64,000 bases of DNA from Filobasidium wieringae (taxonomy: Eukaryota; Basidiomycota; Tremellomycetes; Filobasidiales; Filobasidiaceae): assembly GCA_001600055.1 (NCBI GenBank), contig BCIV01000025.1:51254-115253 (forward strand), written 5' to 3'. The notes under the pieces are model-generated. The model was not told where the DNA came from, did not search any database, and was given only the letters and a program-made list of their open reading frames with translations. Positions 22,261 to 35,500 of the stretch are shown piece after piece (within the stretch, counting starts at the first letter, position 1; each line of letters begins with the position of its first letter). The translations under genes were made by a program, and so were the position numbers.

Positions 22261-25200
22261 CTCGTCGAATGCTTCTTCCTTTCTGGTTTCGATACACGAT
22301 CTGGCACGGATACCTTCCCTCGGTCTGCAATGCCTGGCTTTGCGTACTGGGACGCTACGTAAATGGTCATCACGTTTGCTTAGGAGATCGAGGCATTGCT
22401 GCTGCTTCTTTCGGATCTGGAATCGGTAAGTTCATCCGATGTAGGGGCTGACAGAAGTCTACTAAGGTGATCAAGAGCAGAGGAAGTCTCCTGAATCTTT
22501 GATTGCTTCAACCATACGGTAAGTACTTTACCGGATGCTACTCACAGTCATAGGTGCGATATCGTCCGTGTCCCACAAAGCTGATCGATCTCCATCCTTG
22601 GCCTTGTGCATCTTAGTCATCTGTTCGGAATACCCAAGCCTTAGGACTATCAACGATGCATGCCCCCTCAACATCAGCTAACCAATCCAATCATCTTGAG
22701 TGAGTCTGCGGGGCTTTCAAGGGACCAACATCAAGCCTTCTCCCCGTCGACACGTCTGAGGAACGTTTCTGAGTTATATGGATGGTCTCAGCCCAATGCC
22801 GCAATTTGGGAAACCAAGATCAGCTTTTCAATCGACTTCCACCTCGCACGCACTTTTAGTAAGCCATGTTGCGTTGCTCTTTGTGCCCAACAAAGTAGAT
22901 TTGAAACTAATCATGTACCGATCTCAGGCGGCACCGGCTTAACGGAGTCTATGCTTGAGGTCAGAAAGGAATGTCACATTAACGATCACGTACGATTCTG
23001 CTAACAGAACAAGAAGACCGGGCTATAGCTCAACTTCTCTGCGTTTCTCGGTGGAAACACATCCCAGCTAGGTTCCACCGGTCGAGACATTCGGGCAGCT
23101 CTTCCCCTTCGAGTATTATCGACATACACTGGCAAGCGATCCATTCATTGGCATGGGGTTGGTTCGTCTTGCTTTAGGGTCGATCATTCATGCAATCTCA
23201 AACTCCAGTTCCAGACACCGATCGATCGGACCCAGGCGGAGATCTGCACGATCGAGGAGTATGTGAAAATGGACGAAACCAATTTGCGCAAGTAAGCAGG
23301 GCAATAGGACCTCTCTTGTTCTCTTCCTGTTGCTGTATTATACATATACGGCGACCCGGTGCAACAAAACATTTACGCGATGCAAGGAATCGATATGCCA
23401 TCCCCCAACTCTTGTTTCTACAAGGTGATGAATCATGAGACGATCGAGATACATAAGATCCGCTGCGCCCGTCGCCCTCTTCCTTCTGGGTGTCTACCAT
23501 TTTCAATCTGGCTAGGATTCACTCGATTCGACCGGACCGCTGGTAATAACGTCAAAAACCTCTTTGATTCGGACGCTCGAGCCGTTCGCACAAGCTTCGA
23601 AGGGTTCGTCACGGAAACCTTGTCTTGCTTGAGACTAAGCATCCGGCCATCATTTGCTTCGTCGCCCGATCCGAGTCACGTTTTCCGTCATCGTTACTGT
23701 GACAGCTGGAATACCAGCGCGTATCGTTGGTTTTCACACCTTCAGCTCGCCTTGCCTTCTACGTCAGACGCCCAAATCTGGAAATAATTGCCTTCGCATT
23801 TACTGAAAGCTGTGCATAATATCATCTGCTTGTTGGGCGTTGCTTTCGATCCTGCATGACCTGCAGTGGATCATGAGAGATACAACCTCCCGCTGAGCGT
23901 TGCGAGACTCATTGCGATCTCTACATTATTGAATGCACCAACCCTGGTAATCTGGCTGGCTGCTCGCCGTTCGATGCAGTGATCTAAGCCTTGACTCTGA
24001 TGTTATCTGATGAAAAAGAACGATGCGACATCTTACGGTCACAGATGTCACTTCCTCTACTTGATTTTCACATCGAAAAAGACCGTCTGAAGAGTATTCC
24101 TATCCTTACGGGTCTCACAATGATACCCTTGGCCCCTCAATCTCCTTATCATAAGTTGAACCAGACCGATGGCCTATCTGCATTGGCCTTGCAGCGAGCA
24201 GGTCTTCCTGATAGTCACGAGCTGTTGGTGGGCTGGAGAATTGATAAAGACGAAAAAATGGGTGTTCCTGACCAGTACTCAGAGTCGTTCGCATGCGTCG
24301 TATATTTGTGTTGTCAGCTGAAGTCCTGAAACGATGAATTGTGCGAAACTCCAAAGGCCTTTTGCAGCGGTGTCATCTCACTATCTAATGCCATGATCGT
24401 AGTTGTTCTGGATGATGCAAAGATAATCGAGCTTACAGATCGGTTTTGGGAGCTTCGGTGACATCTAAACAACAAAGGCAATTTAGACGATTTGCAGGTG
24501 GACGTACGATCTAGATGATCATGGAACTTGTCACTTAAGGGTATCGTTGTGATAGCCGGGGTGCGCGATATCAAACGCGCTTGGTTACTCGTTGCGATAG
24601 GGGCTAAAACCTGAAGAATGTCCCTGATATGTGGATTTGTGGCATGTTACACCCGGCATTGACATCCCGGAAATGTGTTGTCGTTTTTTTCAATAAGTAG
24701 TGTATGTCAATGGTACTGAGCCTTCTTTTTCAATCGTCGGACACAAACTGGCGTATATGCCTCAGCGATTTAGACCTATTTCGCTGATTACCAGATCTCC
24801 TGTTCATCCATCTCGACATCCAAACATTTGGGAAAACTCACGTCTGAACTGGATCTGACTACAAAACTTTGACGATGTGTCATTTCGATAACTTAGTAGC
24901 CTACTGGCCTACTGTTGACTAATTTTACCTAAGGTGAACTACTGTGGCGCTGTGAGCTAAGCAGATCGACTATTCAACACACCCTTACTGAACCTACGAG
25001 CTCCTGACTCTGCATTCGAGCTGATTTGGTGGTGTAAGGTTAAGGTAGATCCCCCGTTTCTGTAGATGGTGCAGTCGGCATCCTTTCCGTGAGCCGATAT
25101 CAGTCAAGTGTCGAGGCATCCTTTCAGTGAGCCTGGGAATTGAACATCACGGAAGCTCGACTGCCATTACATTCGATGAGCGGCAAGGTTCGATATGACG

Positions 25201-25578
25201 ACCCGAGGGTATCGATGGGACAAACATGGCTTTGTGCCGACACCTGGATTCAACACTACAGATCATATGATTCGGTTTCACGGTGCGCCACTATCTGTCA
25301 CGGAAATCAGAACCAGCTTGATCGTCGTGACAAAGCTTTATTCAAAGCTTCCAATCGTCAAATAAGAGAGCATATCAACTTGTCATCTTGACGGGCGCGG
25401 AAGCTGGTAAGGTCTATCGTATTTAGTTGATGAATATTAATAATAGAACTTGTCCATTGCGTGCCTAAGGCAATGCATAAATATTTGATACACTGGTATC
25501 GATCAAAATCGCCTGTCTATATGCGAGAAGGTGTCTTGACAATGATAGAGGATCGTCTCTATTGGATCGACGGTAGCC
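22261..25578. other. Gene-poor interval
   Basis: No protein family, tRNA or repeat array was recognised. Open frames (for example 23359-23787 plus, 22660-23004 plus) are short, overlap on opposite strands and lack consistent splice sites. The leftmost part may include the upstream portion of the decayed transposase. The right end is downstream sequence of the esterase gene. Confidence 0.45.
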
Positions 25579-27336
25579 TCACACTCCGTAATCTTTGTTT
25601 CGAGACTCGTCCATTATCATATGGAAGAGCAGTATATTCCAGTAATTCTGTACCCCTGCTGTACACCAATGGAGACAGTCTCCGGGAGGGGCTGCAACGA
25701 CAACGACAAAAATTAGTCTAACCGTAATTTCAGCGTATCATCTGAGAACTCACACATGTGAGCATCGGGACGTTTTGCGGACATTGGCCATACGTCCATC
25801 AGTCGAAATTCTGGATTTTTGTGATGCGAGGTCTGTGAAGACGAGATGAAATCGAAATCGCTAGCATTCCTCTTTGATGTATGGACGCCGGTCATGAGAG
25901 CGTTCATCCACTCGAACCAATGGCTGTGCACCAGGCAAGCAAGTCAGTTCAGTCTTCCTCGAAGATTGTCGATTCGATGTTTGTGAAGGCAGACTGACTA
26001 GTTATGTGAGATTTTCTTCTCATCTGTCGGGCTCTTCCAATGCGTACGACTGTTGTCGTCTATTACGTTGAATTCGAGGAACATCAGGCTCAAGTAAGGA
26101 GGTGAGGTTTCCTTCCTGTACTTACGGACGGTTTGCATCCCACAATCGATATGTCCAGGAGATAGGGTACTCCACATGGCAGAAACGGGAATGGGCGCGT
26201 CTGCTACAATACTTTCCACCTTCTCGACCTGCCATCAAGCGAATTTGAAATGAGATCTAGCGAGAAGTGTTGCTTTGAACTTGGATAAGGTACTCACGGT
26301 CTTTTGCATTCCCAAAATGTAGTCCGACTCCGTCATGGCATCTCCGAATTCTGCGCCTCTCAAATGGGCCCCGAGGTTCAATATCAGAACGGTAGGTTCT
26401 TCTAACACGCTATAAATTTCCATCAAGTCGACTCCGTGGGCTTGCTTGATCATACGCGGATACCAGTAGTCTCCCGGTGGCTGTTTGGGATTGGGTTCGT
26501 ACCGTTCTCCTGCGTCCGCGAATGCTACAGCTTTATCTGCATGATCGAGTAAGTGATGATGCCTCCAGAACGTAACTAAAGGAACGTCCAGAAGCGAGGC
26601 CGCTACTCCCGCACTTCTTAGAAGGTGTTCAGGGTCGGAATGAGCTGGATTCAGCCAAAACTCAGCGGCCCAGTAGGATTGCCATTTCGATCGTATCAGG
26701 CCGCCATCGTCCTGGACAAGAAGACCTTCCAGAATACTGGTGTGGTGTTCCGTCAAAGAGTCGCCGACGAGTCTGTAGGAGGATAGTCGTTTTGAGCGAT
26801 CTGAATGATTACGATCATAACATAAGTGATAGACTCACACTAGCCCATTCCGAGCTCTTAACAATCGTTTGATCATTTCCTTTCTTGTCGGCTGCAAGAC
26901 TCTGCATCCGTACTTCCTGGGATTCAACTCCGGGGAAGCCACTTGCAGGACCCTTTGGAGCGCTTGAGCAGGATCATGTATATCTGCACCACCCTTGGGA
27001 TTGGGGATTCTTGGAGTGAGTGGGTCACATTGCGTCTTCGCGTATTTCTGGGAAGTGATAAAGAGCGATAAATCACAGGCCGATCTGATAGACGTCCCAC
27101 ATTGACTTAAAACTCACGCTGAGATGATACCTCTCCAGCAACTCGTTCCTCGTCGTGAGAGGTTTGTGCACGACCTACTCCCCGTGTACGATATCCTCTG
27201 TCGTGCAGACACTTCCGAGATGGATATCGCGATTTTGAGGTCTGGTAGATGGTACAGGCTTGGCTCTGACGATGGTCGCAAACAGCACCAGGAGCACGAG
27301 CAGATGCCTTGAAATCTGGTTGATCTGTCTATTCAT
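25579..27336 (-). pseudogene. TBL-like PC-esterase with one premature stop
   Basis: Seven exons (27336-27118, 27047-26839, 26772-26298, 26228-26126, 26059-25999, 25923-25754, 25691-25579) join in phase to 450 codons. The protein begins with a hydrophobic signal or anchor (residues 10-25). It carries the GDS motif (LVGDSLTEHH, Ser148) and ends with the PC-esterase/trichome-birefringence DxxH block (GDCLHWC, Asp417 and His420), preceded by DVWPMSAKRPDAH. Such SGNH-like proteins act in the secretory pathway on polysaccharide acyl groups. Codon 54 is TAG (27175-27177) at a place where a tryptophan fits the context HGE-x-VVHKP; one base change explains it. Everything else is intact, so this is either a young pseudogene, a strain-specific null allele or a sequencing error. 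No intron that removes the stop was found. Confidence 0.85.
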
Positions 27337-30300
27337 ATCGATGCCTCTGTGATGATCAGTTGATCGCGTTTATTCAATTTGGCCCGAGTGGGTTTGCAGT
27401 AGAGGCTGGAAATCGACCGGTGACATATGTACCTGCTTAGGGCGATACAAGACGAAGAAAGTAAAAGGCAACCGGTGTGGTGCGTCGGTGAGACTTGGTT
27501 CCGCGGGATATGTTCCGAAACGATCGTTTGATCCCGAACTCTAAATCGTCGGAGGCAACTTGCCCATGACCACGCGCGGCGCAGCATGTCCACGCCACAA
27601 GGTCGCAACGATTCTCTTCAGCTTCTACCGTAGAAACAGGTTGATCTGCCGGAGCTTATAACGGACAGATTCACTGCGCGAGGGAGCGTCTGAGTCAAGT
27701 TCGCGAGGAAGCTATCTGGCCACAGCCCGCTCCAGAGCCAAGCGCAACTCAACAAGGTTGTTCCGCATTCGGAGGGGCACACGGCTTTCCCGGTCGCTCC
27801 AAACTGTGCTATAGAGAACACACGACGACTGTTAGTCGATGTATAACTGTGACGTCTCCTCCCTCGAATCAAGCTGAGGGTTTGACGTGGCCTCTCAAGC
27901 AAAGCGATTCCATACCCAAAAGGGACATGCGGAGATCGGATTGGACAGAAGAGCACTACTCTTCATCGCAAGAAACCCTACGCGGCCGGATCGTTGGTTG
28001 ACCGAGTAGACTGCCTCTTCCCTAGGCAACATTCGACCCCAGTGCATCAATTAGGTGTCGCCCTGGTGATGTGCGAGCGGACCTCACATCGGTTCCAAGG
28101 ACTGAGGGATCGTTTGCATAGGGGATGATCCACAGGTTATCATCGAACATCGATATGAACCATTCGAGTCCAAAGCGGAATATTTTGTGGGTATCATCTG
28201 CCATGTGCTTGTGTAGTCGAGAAGGCAGAGATCGGCGGGACGTGTATTGTCGATTTAAGGGATTGAAACATTGGTGCTCGGATCGAACTTATGGTGCGAC
28301 AAGCAGGAAACCGAGCACGATGGTCATACCCGGGTGAGCCCAAGTTGTCGAGCTCAAGCGCTGATGTCGCATCCTTGATCCTTTCGACCCTTGATTTGAG
28401 CAGTTCGGCTTCGCAGGATCTTAGCGACGATGGTCACCCCCTTCCTCGAAGGACAGGCACAAAATCCCCTCATTCCAACCCAGATGACGTGTTGACGTTC
28501 CAGAAGTTGCGGACTGATCGTGTCGCATATTCTGATCTGAGGTATTGGCGAGCAGGCGGTGGTATATTGAAACGTCCATTTCCGGTTTGTCCGATAGCAA
28601 GGATGATCCGATTCAGGAGTCACTGATTATAGAATCGAGGTCGCTTTTACCTGGACATGTGGTGAACTGGGATCCCGCTGACTGATCCCAGTGACGGTGA
28701 TCAGAGATAGCTTGAGCTTGGAGTCCCGTACTGCCTTGTCTCGGGCAAGGCACATCACTCTTGTGTAGCTCGAGCTACGTCATGACGACCTTGAGCTGAC
28801 AATGCACATGCGGCTATAGTTCATCACTTACTGTGTTTTGCATATCATTCGTCCTCTTCTACTCATCCCGACCCGGATTCATTGCTAGACAAGGAGGACC
28901 ACGGACTTGCTTACTCCGTTGGTCCGTCAAACTTGACTTCACCATCGGCCGAACGTTACGAAGAGAGTCAACTGCATGTCATGGAATCGATAGCATGAGA
29001 TTACTCATATACTATTACAAACGTGAGATGGCGTGGGGTACATGTCATGCAGTTGTCCTTGAAGACTATTCGTATCCTTTGCCTCCTCTATGCCACGTAT
29101 TCCAGCGTCTCAAGGAGCAATGCCCGTCGCCGAGTCTTCCCGATCTTATCTTACGTATCTCACATGATGAGAGGGCGTACCTACATGCACGTCTCTAAGC
29201 TCGCGATGCCGCAAATTGATCATTCCATATCGTTCGGTCGATCCCGGTCCGCGATTTCCGGGCCAAGATCAGTCCTTTGCAAGAGAGCCAGCCCGCTGAA
29301 CGGAAAGTCGGACCGCTTATTGAGAGGTGAGATGCCGGGTCAACGATCCGATGATCTTGACGATTTCTCGATTTCAACAAGTACGACCGCGAAACACTTG
29401 CACAGATCATTCTGCTTTTATCTTGTATAGGCATTTTGTAATAGGGAGTCGAGTATTTATTTTGACATTGACAATTCCCCATGGCTTCTCGAGTTTTGAT
29501 GACGAGATCCAAGTGTGTTGTTGAGATAGTCGAGGACGTTGTACTGATCGTAATTGTAGTACCGGGATCGCTGCACGGTTGAGAGAATAGGGAGGTTTCT
29601 GCAGTGCCTTCGTAAAATACGAGATCAACCAAGAACTCTGGTGACGGTGCAGTTTGAGTTCGGGAGCTGAAGTAGGGACGGTGAACGTTCGAGATCTTGG
29701 GCCTCAATGTTTCGTATGTCCGACTGAGGCACGGGTTGAGCTTGAACGTTCTCTTGAGCGGTCTTCAGTGTGCTTCATCGGACTGGAAGCTCGATTCGCA
29801 AAAGTATATTCTTAGTATTGATTCTGCTTGTCAATTACCGTGCCTGGCTGGACGAACAGGTACGATCTTTCTTCAGATGATGGATTAAAAAGGATTGCTT
29901 GATTGCAGATTGTAAAGAGGAGGAAGATTGGCCGGAGTACCTCATCACCTGTCCTAAAGCTTGAATCTATCCGCCTAGGTGACAAAGGAAACAATGAGGA
30001 ACAATCACGAGGTGCGACTTACCGTATCAATCGTTCTTACGCCTTTGTTAACTCTGGGAAATTAAGGCTACTACGTGGTGAACAGTCTCTGGAGAACACT
30101 ATTTGAGGATCCGTCGAATCGATCGTTGAAAGCGATATTAGGATATTTGTGATTCAGATTTGATTGAAGACGTAGATTCCTGACGAGGTGAAGACTATGA
30201 ACGTTGCAGGAAGTTTCGGACGTGACAACAAAGATCAGCGACATGGGGAAGATTAATCCGGTTGTAAGGAAAGAAGCATACATACCTTGTTCTTGTTTTC

Positions 30301-30858
30301 GCTGCGCAATCGTTTCAGCTGTACTTCTAGTCCGAATGGGCATTCTAGCCATTTTCAAGGGTAAAAACGGATGAGACCGCCTTAGCTTTTTGCGTTCCTT
30401 GATCTTGTTTCAGGCTTCCCCATAGCGAATGGAGATCTCGTTATTGTTGATGGATACTTGTGAACGAAAGGATATCGGGAGCAACGGTCTACACCGATCG
30501 TATACCATCGGTTTGCATCCTAACACCGGGTACGAAAAGAGTAAGACCTGTGAGGACGATATCGATTGCTGACATCTATGCGATCAGCTGCAGCTAGCTT
30601 GAAGGTAGCGACAACGATGACCCAGCGGTCGTACTTGAATGTTCGGACTGGAATTGGAGATGCTAAAGGTCGTGAGTTGGTGTTGCCCGTATCAGATTTG
30701 CTGTCGCCGGTCACCTTCCTTTGGGTACACGTCGCCTGATGAATACGCGGCGCCTTTGTCGCCACCCGTCTCACATAGTCCTCGTCCACGCAGAGCTACT
30801 CCCTGTGCATCTGGTTCAAGACAATATGTATCAATTGTATGGAAAAAGAACATCCAAG
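27337..30858. other. Gene-poor interval
   Basis: No family was recognised. A few minus-strand frames have intron-like neighbours (for example a short ATG exon at about 30352-30285 with a GTATGT donor), but the joined products are under 60 residues and have no homologue I can name. A frame at 28204-28022 (minus) contains a hydrophobic, tryptophan-rich stretch without a known motif. The left part includes the promoter of the esterase gene. Confidence 0.45.
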
Positions 30859-30952
30859 TTCTTACTCGTCTATCGGCTAGGATGCGCGCCTCTCATTGAT
30901 TCAACAGTTCATGTGAACGCGCGAGGGCGGGGTTCGATTCCCCGGTAGGAAA
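30859..30952 (+). tRNA. tRNA-Glu (CTC) with a 22-nt intron
   Basis: The sequence folds as a tRNA. The 7-bp acceptor stem is TTCTTAC/GTAGGAA with one T-G pair, followed by discriminator A at 30952. The D stem is GTC/GAT with a GGCTAG-type D loop. The anticodon stem is CGCGC/GCGCG and the loop is CTCTCA-C, with CTC at positions 34-36. The T arm is CGGGG TTCGATT CCCCG. The intron 30896-30917 sits one base 3' of the anticodon, the normal eukaryotic site. The D-loop A box and GGTTCGATTCC B box would serve as the internal RNA polymerase III promoter. The anticodon reads GAG codons. Confidence 0.87.
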
Positions 30953-31079
30953 CGCTCTTTTTGCCCTCTTTCGATGCTCAGGAAATCGGAAACATCGCTC
31001 GGATCACATGCGCGAATACTATATATCTTCAACAATAATGCAGCAAACATGAAGTCCCAAAGCTGACAATCCGGCCGAC

Positions 31080-31508
31080 ATGGTCGGAGCCATCGACAAG
31101 GTCATAAAGGACGGTGACGAGGCAAAAGTAACCAACATCGCGGCTGAAGGCAAATCGGACCAAACCCAAGCCCAAGGCAATCTCCTCGAAGGAGGGGGAA
31201 CATTAACCAATGGAATTTTCGGTGGAGTAGGTATTGTTGGGGAGAGTGCTGGTGGTGCCATCAAATCCGCAAAAGATGGCAATACCGCTAAACGTGAGGC
31301 CGAGTCACGCGCCAAGTTGAACGCTCGCAATGCGAACACTCAGGCAAAACAAGTTCTGAACGAGGACGAGCGGGATGATCAACATGCTGTTAAAAATCGG
31401 TCCGATGAGAAACTGAAACAAGCGGAACACCTAGAGAGGAGTGCCGAGCACACAGCAAAGCAGGCTTCGGATTCAAAGCTCACGCTTTTGGAACAACATG
31501 AACGCTAG
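31080..31508 (+). CDS. Small hydrophilic protein, unknown function
   Basis: This intact intronless frame of 142 codons has an ATG in the context GCCGACATGG. The N-terminal half is rich in Gly/Ala with a GGVGIVGESAGGAIKSA-like segment. The C-terminal half is strongly charged and helical (many Lys, Glu, Arg and Gln), resembling stress or LEA-like hydrophilic proteins in composition only. There is no signal peptide. It begins about 130 bp after the tRNA and is followed 24 bp later by another small gene on the same strand. I recognise no family; coding status rests on length, start context and biased composition. Confidence 0.5.
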   Translation: MVGAIDKVIKDGDEAKVTNIAAEGKSDQTQAQGNLLEGGGTLTNGIFGGVGIVGESAGGAIKSAKDGNTAKREAESRAKLNARNANTQAKQVLNEDERDDQHAVKNRSDEKLKQAEHLERSAEHTAKQASDSKLTLLEQHER

Positions 31509-31532
31509 TCAGAAAGAGTCAAGCGAGCTCGA

Positions 31533-31966
31533 ATGACGGAACAGAACGCCGAGATCTGTCGCGAAGTCTTGGAAAGAGAACTAAGGTTACTATACCTCAA
31601 ATTCGAACAACAGATGCGTCCGGATCACCCCATGATGATTCCCCTCTTTGTGGCAAAGACGCGACTCTCGGCAATTATCCGTCAACGCGTTCATGATGGC
31701 TCATCGCATGTTGTCTCCTCCCACCAATCTCAAATGGTACCTCACATAAGAAGGTCATTCGCGACTGGAAACTGTTGAACGACCAACAAATGGTATACAT
31801 CCCCACTCAGTACATTTTCGATACTCGGGAAACTGCGTTGATGATTCATCAACGCGTTTCACAACCGTGTAGATACTGGAAGCGCCTCCTTCACGCAAAT
31901 GCCGTCAAAGGCATCCCTGACTTCAACATCCCCCCTGAAGATCTTCAAGCTGCCACAAAGAAGTAA
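31533..31966 (+). CDS. Small orphan protein with one intron
   Basis: An ATG at 31533 opens a frame (TEQNAEICREVLERELRLLY...) that would end at 31778. The downstream frame to 31966 (WKLLNDQQMVYIPTQYIF...) looks like its continuation. Removing either a 42-nt or a roughly 60-nt segment ending at the AAG near 31750 joins them in phase, giving about 120 residues; the donors (GTCTCC or GTTCAT) are weak. No domain is recognised. It lies 24 bp after the hydrophilic protein gene. The exact junction is uncertain. Confidence 0.4.
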
Positions 31967-32590
31967 ACAGACCTCTGTTCTCCATCAATCTTTGCGGAAA
32001 CCGAAGTCCGATCTTAACGATCCAGTCATTCATCATCTCGGAAAGCACGGCTTCTGAGAAGTTCCAGCTACCATATTCATTTGATCTGAGTCAATGATAT
32101 CGGGTTATCATAGCCTCGATCGGAAAGCTCATCAAGAGCGACCTTTTTGTGAAGGACATTCCGAATGAACCCACGAACCGCTTGCCCATCTTGAAGGTCG
32201 TGCGAAGGTTTTAGAAGGGATCGAGGTAAGGGGACCGTTGGTGCAGTGCAAGAAGTCTTCAAGGTCTCCGATCGTGGTTTAGCACAAGTTACCCATCTCG
32301 AATGCGTCAAGACAGGTACTGTGAAAGTCTGTCGTCAGTCCCGGGTTGGGCCTCGAAAACCTTTGTACGAGGAACATGGTGCAACATACGTGCATTCAAA
32401 CGGCGAGGGTTTGACGATTCCTGGTGCGTAATTGCTGGCCAGAGATCTCTTGAAACGACAGCAAGAGAATCTAGAAGCTTGAAAGCATAGTCAGAGGATT
32501 CATGGTATCTTAGCTGCATGAATATACAACTTGTGACCAGTATCTTGCGATGTAACTTAGAGAGCGCTGTATGCGAGAATGCCAAGCCCA
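31967..32590. other. Intergenic, tail-to-tail
   Basis: This lies between the 3' end of the small plus-strand gene and the 3' end of the minus-strand beta-glucosidase. No supported gene was seen; short frames on both strands overlap without motifs. Confidence 0.5.
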
Positions 32591-35500
32591 TCAAACACCG
32601 ACCCAGTTTGTAGTCTTTCTCAAGACAGTCCGAGCGGATAACACTGCATCTCGATCGCGAGAAGATTTGGCGAAGATCAATTCGAATTCGCCACTCTCCG
32701 CTCTCCATCTGGCTTCTCTCTCTACGTAATAGGAGAAGGTATACTTGTTCAAAGTGATTGTCAACTCTTGCTTCTGACCTGGTTCGAGGAAGACCTTGAC
32801 GCATCCTTTAAACTCTTTGGATGAGCGAGGGAGAGCGCTTGCTACATCCCGGACGTAGAGCTGCACGACCTCAGCTCCGGCGATACCACCACGGTTTGTG
32901 ACGATCAGTTTGACTGAGCCCGTAATGTCCTCCGCTTTGTTTCCTTCTTTCATTTCAACTTGCATATCAGACCACTCGAAGTGTGTATAACTCAAGCCTT
33001 CTCCGAAGGCGAACAACGGATCAGACTTCGCGAATTCGTAGCCTTTGTAGCCGACCTGATGATGTGCAATTGAGTGGAACCCGTTTTCTTTATCCGTTGA
33101 GAGGCCACTCTGAATAGCTTACATATAGTCCTTCGCCATAATATACCTTTCCTTCCTCATCTCCCCAATTCATGTGAGCGGAACAGTCTTCCAATTTATG
33201 TGGGAAAGTGACGGGCATTCTTCCACTGGGGTTCACGTTTCCGAAGACAACGTCTGCGATTGCGTTGCCTGGATCGAATCGAGGTCAAACCATGGAACTT
33301 TGGCTCTGGAAGAGTCGATTGACATACCTGACTCGTCTCCACCGAACCAACTTTGCATGATGCACTTGGCACGATCTGCCCATGGCATCGCAAAAGCTGA
33401 GCCCTTGACAAGAGCGAGGTTGAAAGATCAGCTCCTTAAAGCTAATGTCGGGAGAGCAGGACTAACGGATTGATTGCAGATGATGGTATTCGGTTTGACT
33501 TTCAATAGCGCTTCAACAAGCTGATCCGTCTTGCCCGGGAGATGCCATTGAGTTCGGTCGGCGCCTTCTGCTTCCCACAGCAGATCAGATCCAGTCACGC
33601 AAATCACGACATCGCTGGTCTTGGCCATCTCGGCAGCCCGAGTGATCGAATCAGACGAGATCTGTGCGCAGCCTCCTAGTCTGAACGCAGCCATGATCAA
33701 CATCGGCTGACCCTTCTTGTTAAGAGTTTCTTCCGGTCTCCGACTGCTGTAGAGAACTTCGATGTGATATTTCTGGCCCTCCTTGAAATGAGTAGTACCG
33801 ACTTCTTCGATAGATCCGGCGCCTGACCACATGAGGATGAGCAAGTTCCGTTATCGATTTCATCGATCACATGAGATCCTTGAGCTTACCATAGAACGTG
33901 GTGCCAGGCGTCTGCCTCTTCTCGAAGCCGTTGTCGATGACAAGCTCGCCATCGACGTATAGTTTCGCTCTCCCCACTACTGTCAATCCGAAATCGAACG
34001 GTCCGTCTTCTTCCGCAACAATGAAACCTGACGTTCGGATCCAGCAGTTGTCTTCCAGACCTGTTCGTCAAATGGTTTGGCGTTAGGATTGATAAAGGTG
34101 ACAAGCAGCGAGCTCTTGTCCTACCTACCTTCTGGCTTTTGATCGTTTATCCTTACTCTGCTGGACCTCAAGACACAAGTCGAGATGGGTTCCTTAGCCA
34201 TCGACCCATCTTCGACTTCGTTGTATAGCCTTGCGGTCCATCCCGGACTCCCGTCATCTGAAGTCATCCATCCGTCAAACATTGGCATCTCTCGGTGTCC
34301 TATGAAGCGAATAGTCAGCTGATGGCGCTTTGTGCTAGATGATGTAATGCATACCGTAGCATCCGGGAGCATAATCGACCTGCACCTGGGTGCCCTTCAA
34401 TGCCGATTGTATACCTTGTAGCGCAGTGACGGTATAGTGCGAAGTGAGATAAGCACTCCCTCCACCTGAAACCGTGCGAACTTTAGCGTTAGGTCCACAG
34501 ACCAGTATCCTCGAGATCTTGGAAGCGTCGATGGGTAAGATATCGTCTTGGTTCTTCAGGAGGACTATTGCGTTTGCCGCGACTTTACGATTAAGAGCAG
34601 AATCTTCTGGAGTTTGACGGCCTTTTTCAGGTTCGTGGTTATGTTTGACGGTCTCGGGATCTACTTGAACTGCCTTCTGTACGATCTGTCGATCCAGATG
34701 TTGACATCAGTATCTCGTTTCTAAGTGTCAACAAAACGAATTGGATGACCTACCTTGAGCACTTCCAGAGCCCTTGCATCGATTTCCGTCTCTGTCAACT
34801 TCCCACTCTGCAACGCATACATGGCTGCTTGACCACGATATCGACTCGGACCAGGCCTGTCGATCGCATAACCCAGTCGTTATCAGTCAAATGTCTGCCT
34901 ACTCGAGAAGATGCGAAGACCACTTACATCTCCAGATCGAGCCCAGCTAGTATGGACTTATCAGTGGAGTAACAACCGAACCAGTCACTCATGATCCTAT
35001 TTTCGAACCGGACGGATCAGTGTCAGAGCTATAGATTCTACTAAAAAACATGCCCACTCACAACCCATCGAACCCCCATTCTTTCCTCAAAACATCGTCC
35101 AGCAATCGTTTATCCTCCGAGACGTGCGTGCCGTTCACCCTGTTGTAGGCTGACATGACTGACCAAGGTTTCGAGAGTTTCTGCGCCAGCATGAATGGGT
35201 ATAGGTAGATCTCTCGGAGGACTAGAGGTGGAGAAGTACAGGAGTAAAAGGAGTGGAAGTAAGTGATCGAATCGATGCGAACAATATGTAGGCCATAGAC
35301 TGCACCTCTTTCACGTATCTCCGAGCTGACCGAGGTCCTTGAATTCTCTTGATCGTTCGCTACGAAATGCTTTATGACTGCGCCCGTCTTGCCTTTTTCT
35401 TGTAGACCGTTGATGTAAGCTGAGGCTAGTGTTCCTGATAGGAAAGGATCTTCGGAGAATGATTCGAATGCCTATGTCCGAGTCGAACGGCGTCAGTTCC

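Noticed and set aside
29195..29707. A 170-codon minus-strand frame
   Set aside because: No ATG with good context, no motif, and it overlaps several equal-sized frames on the plus strand.
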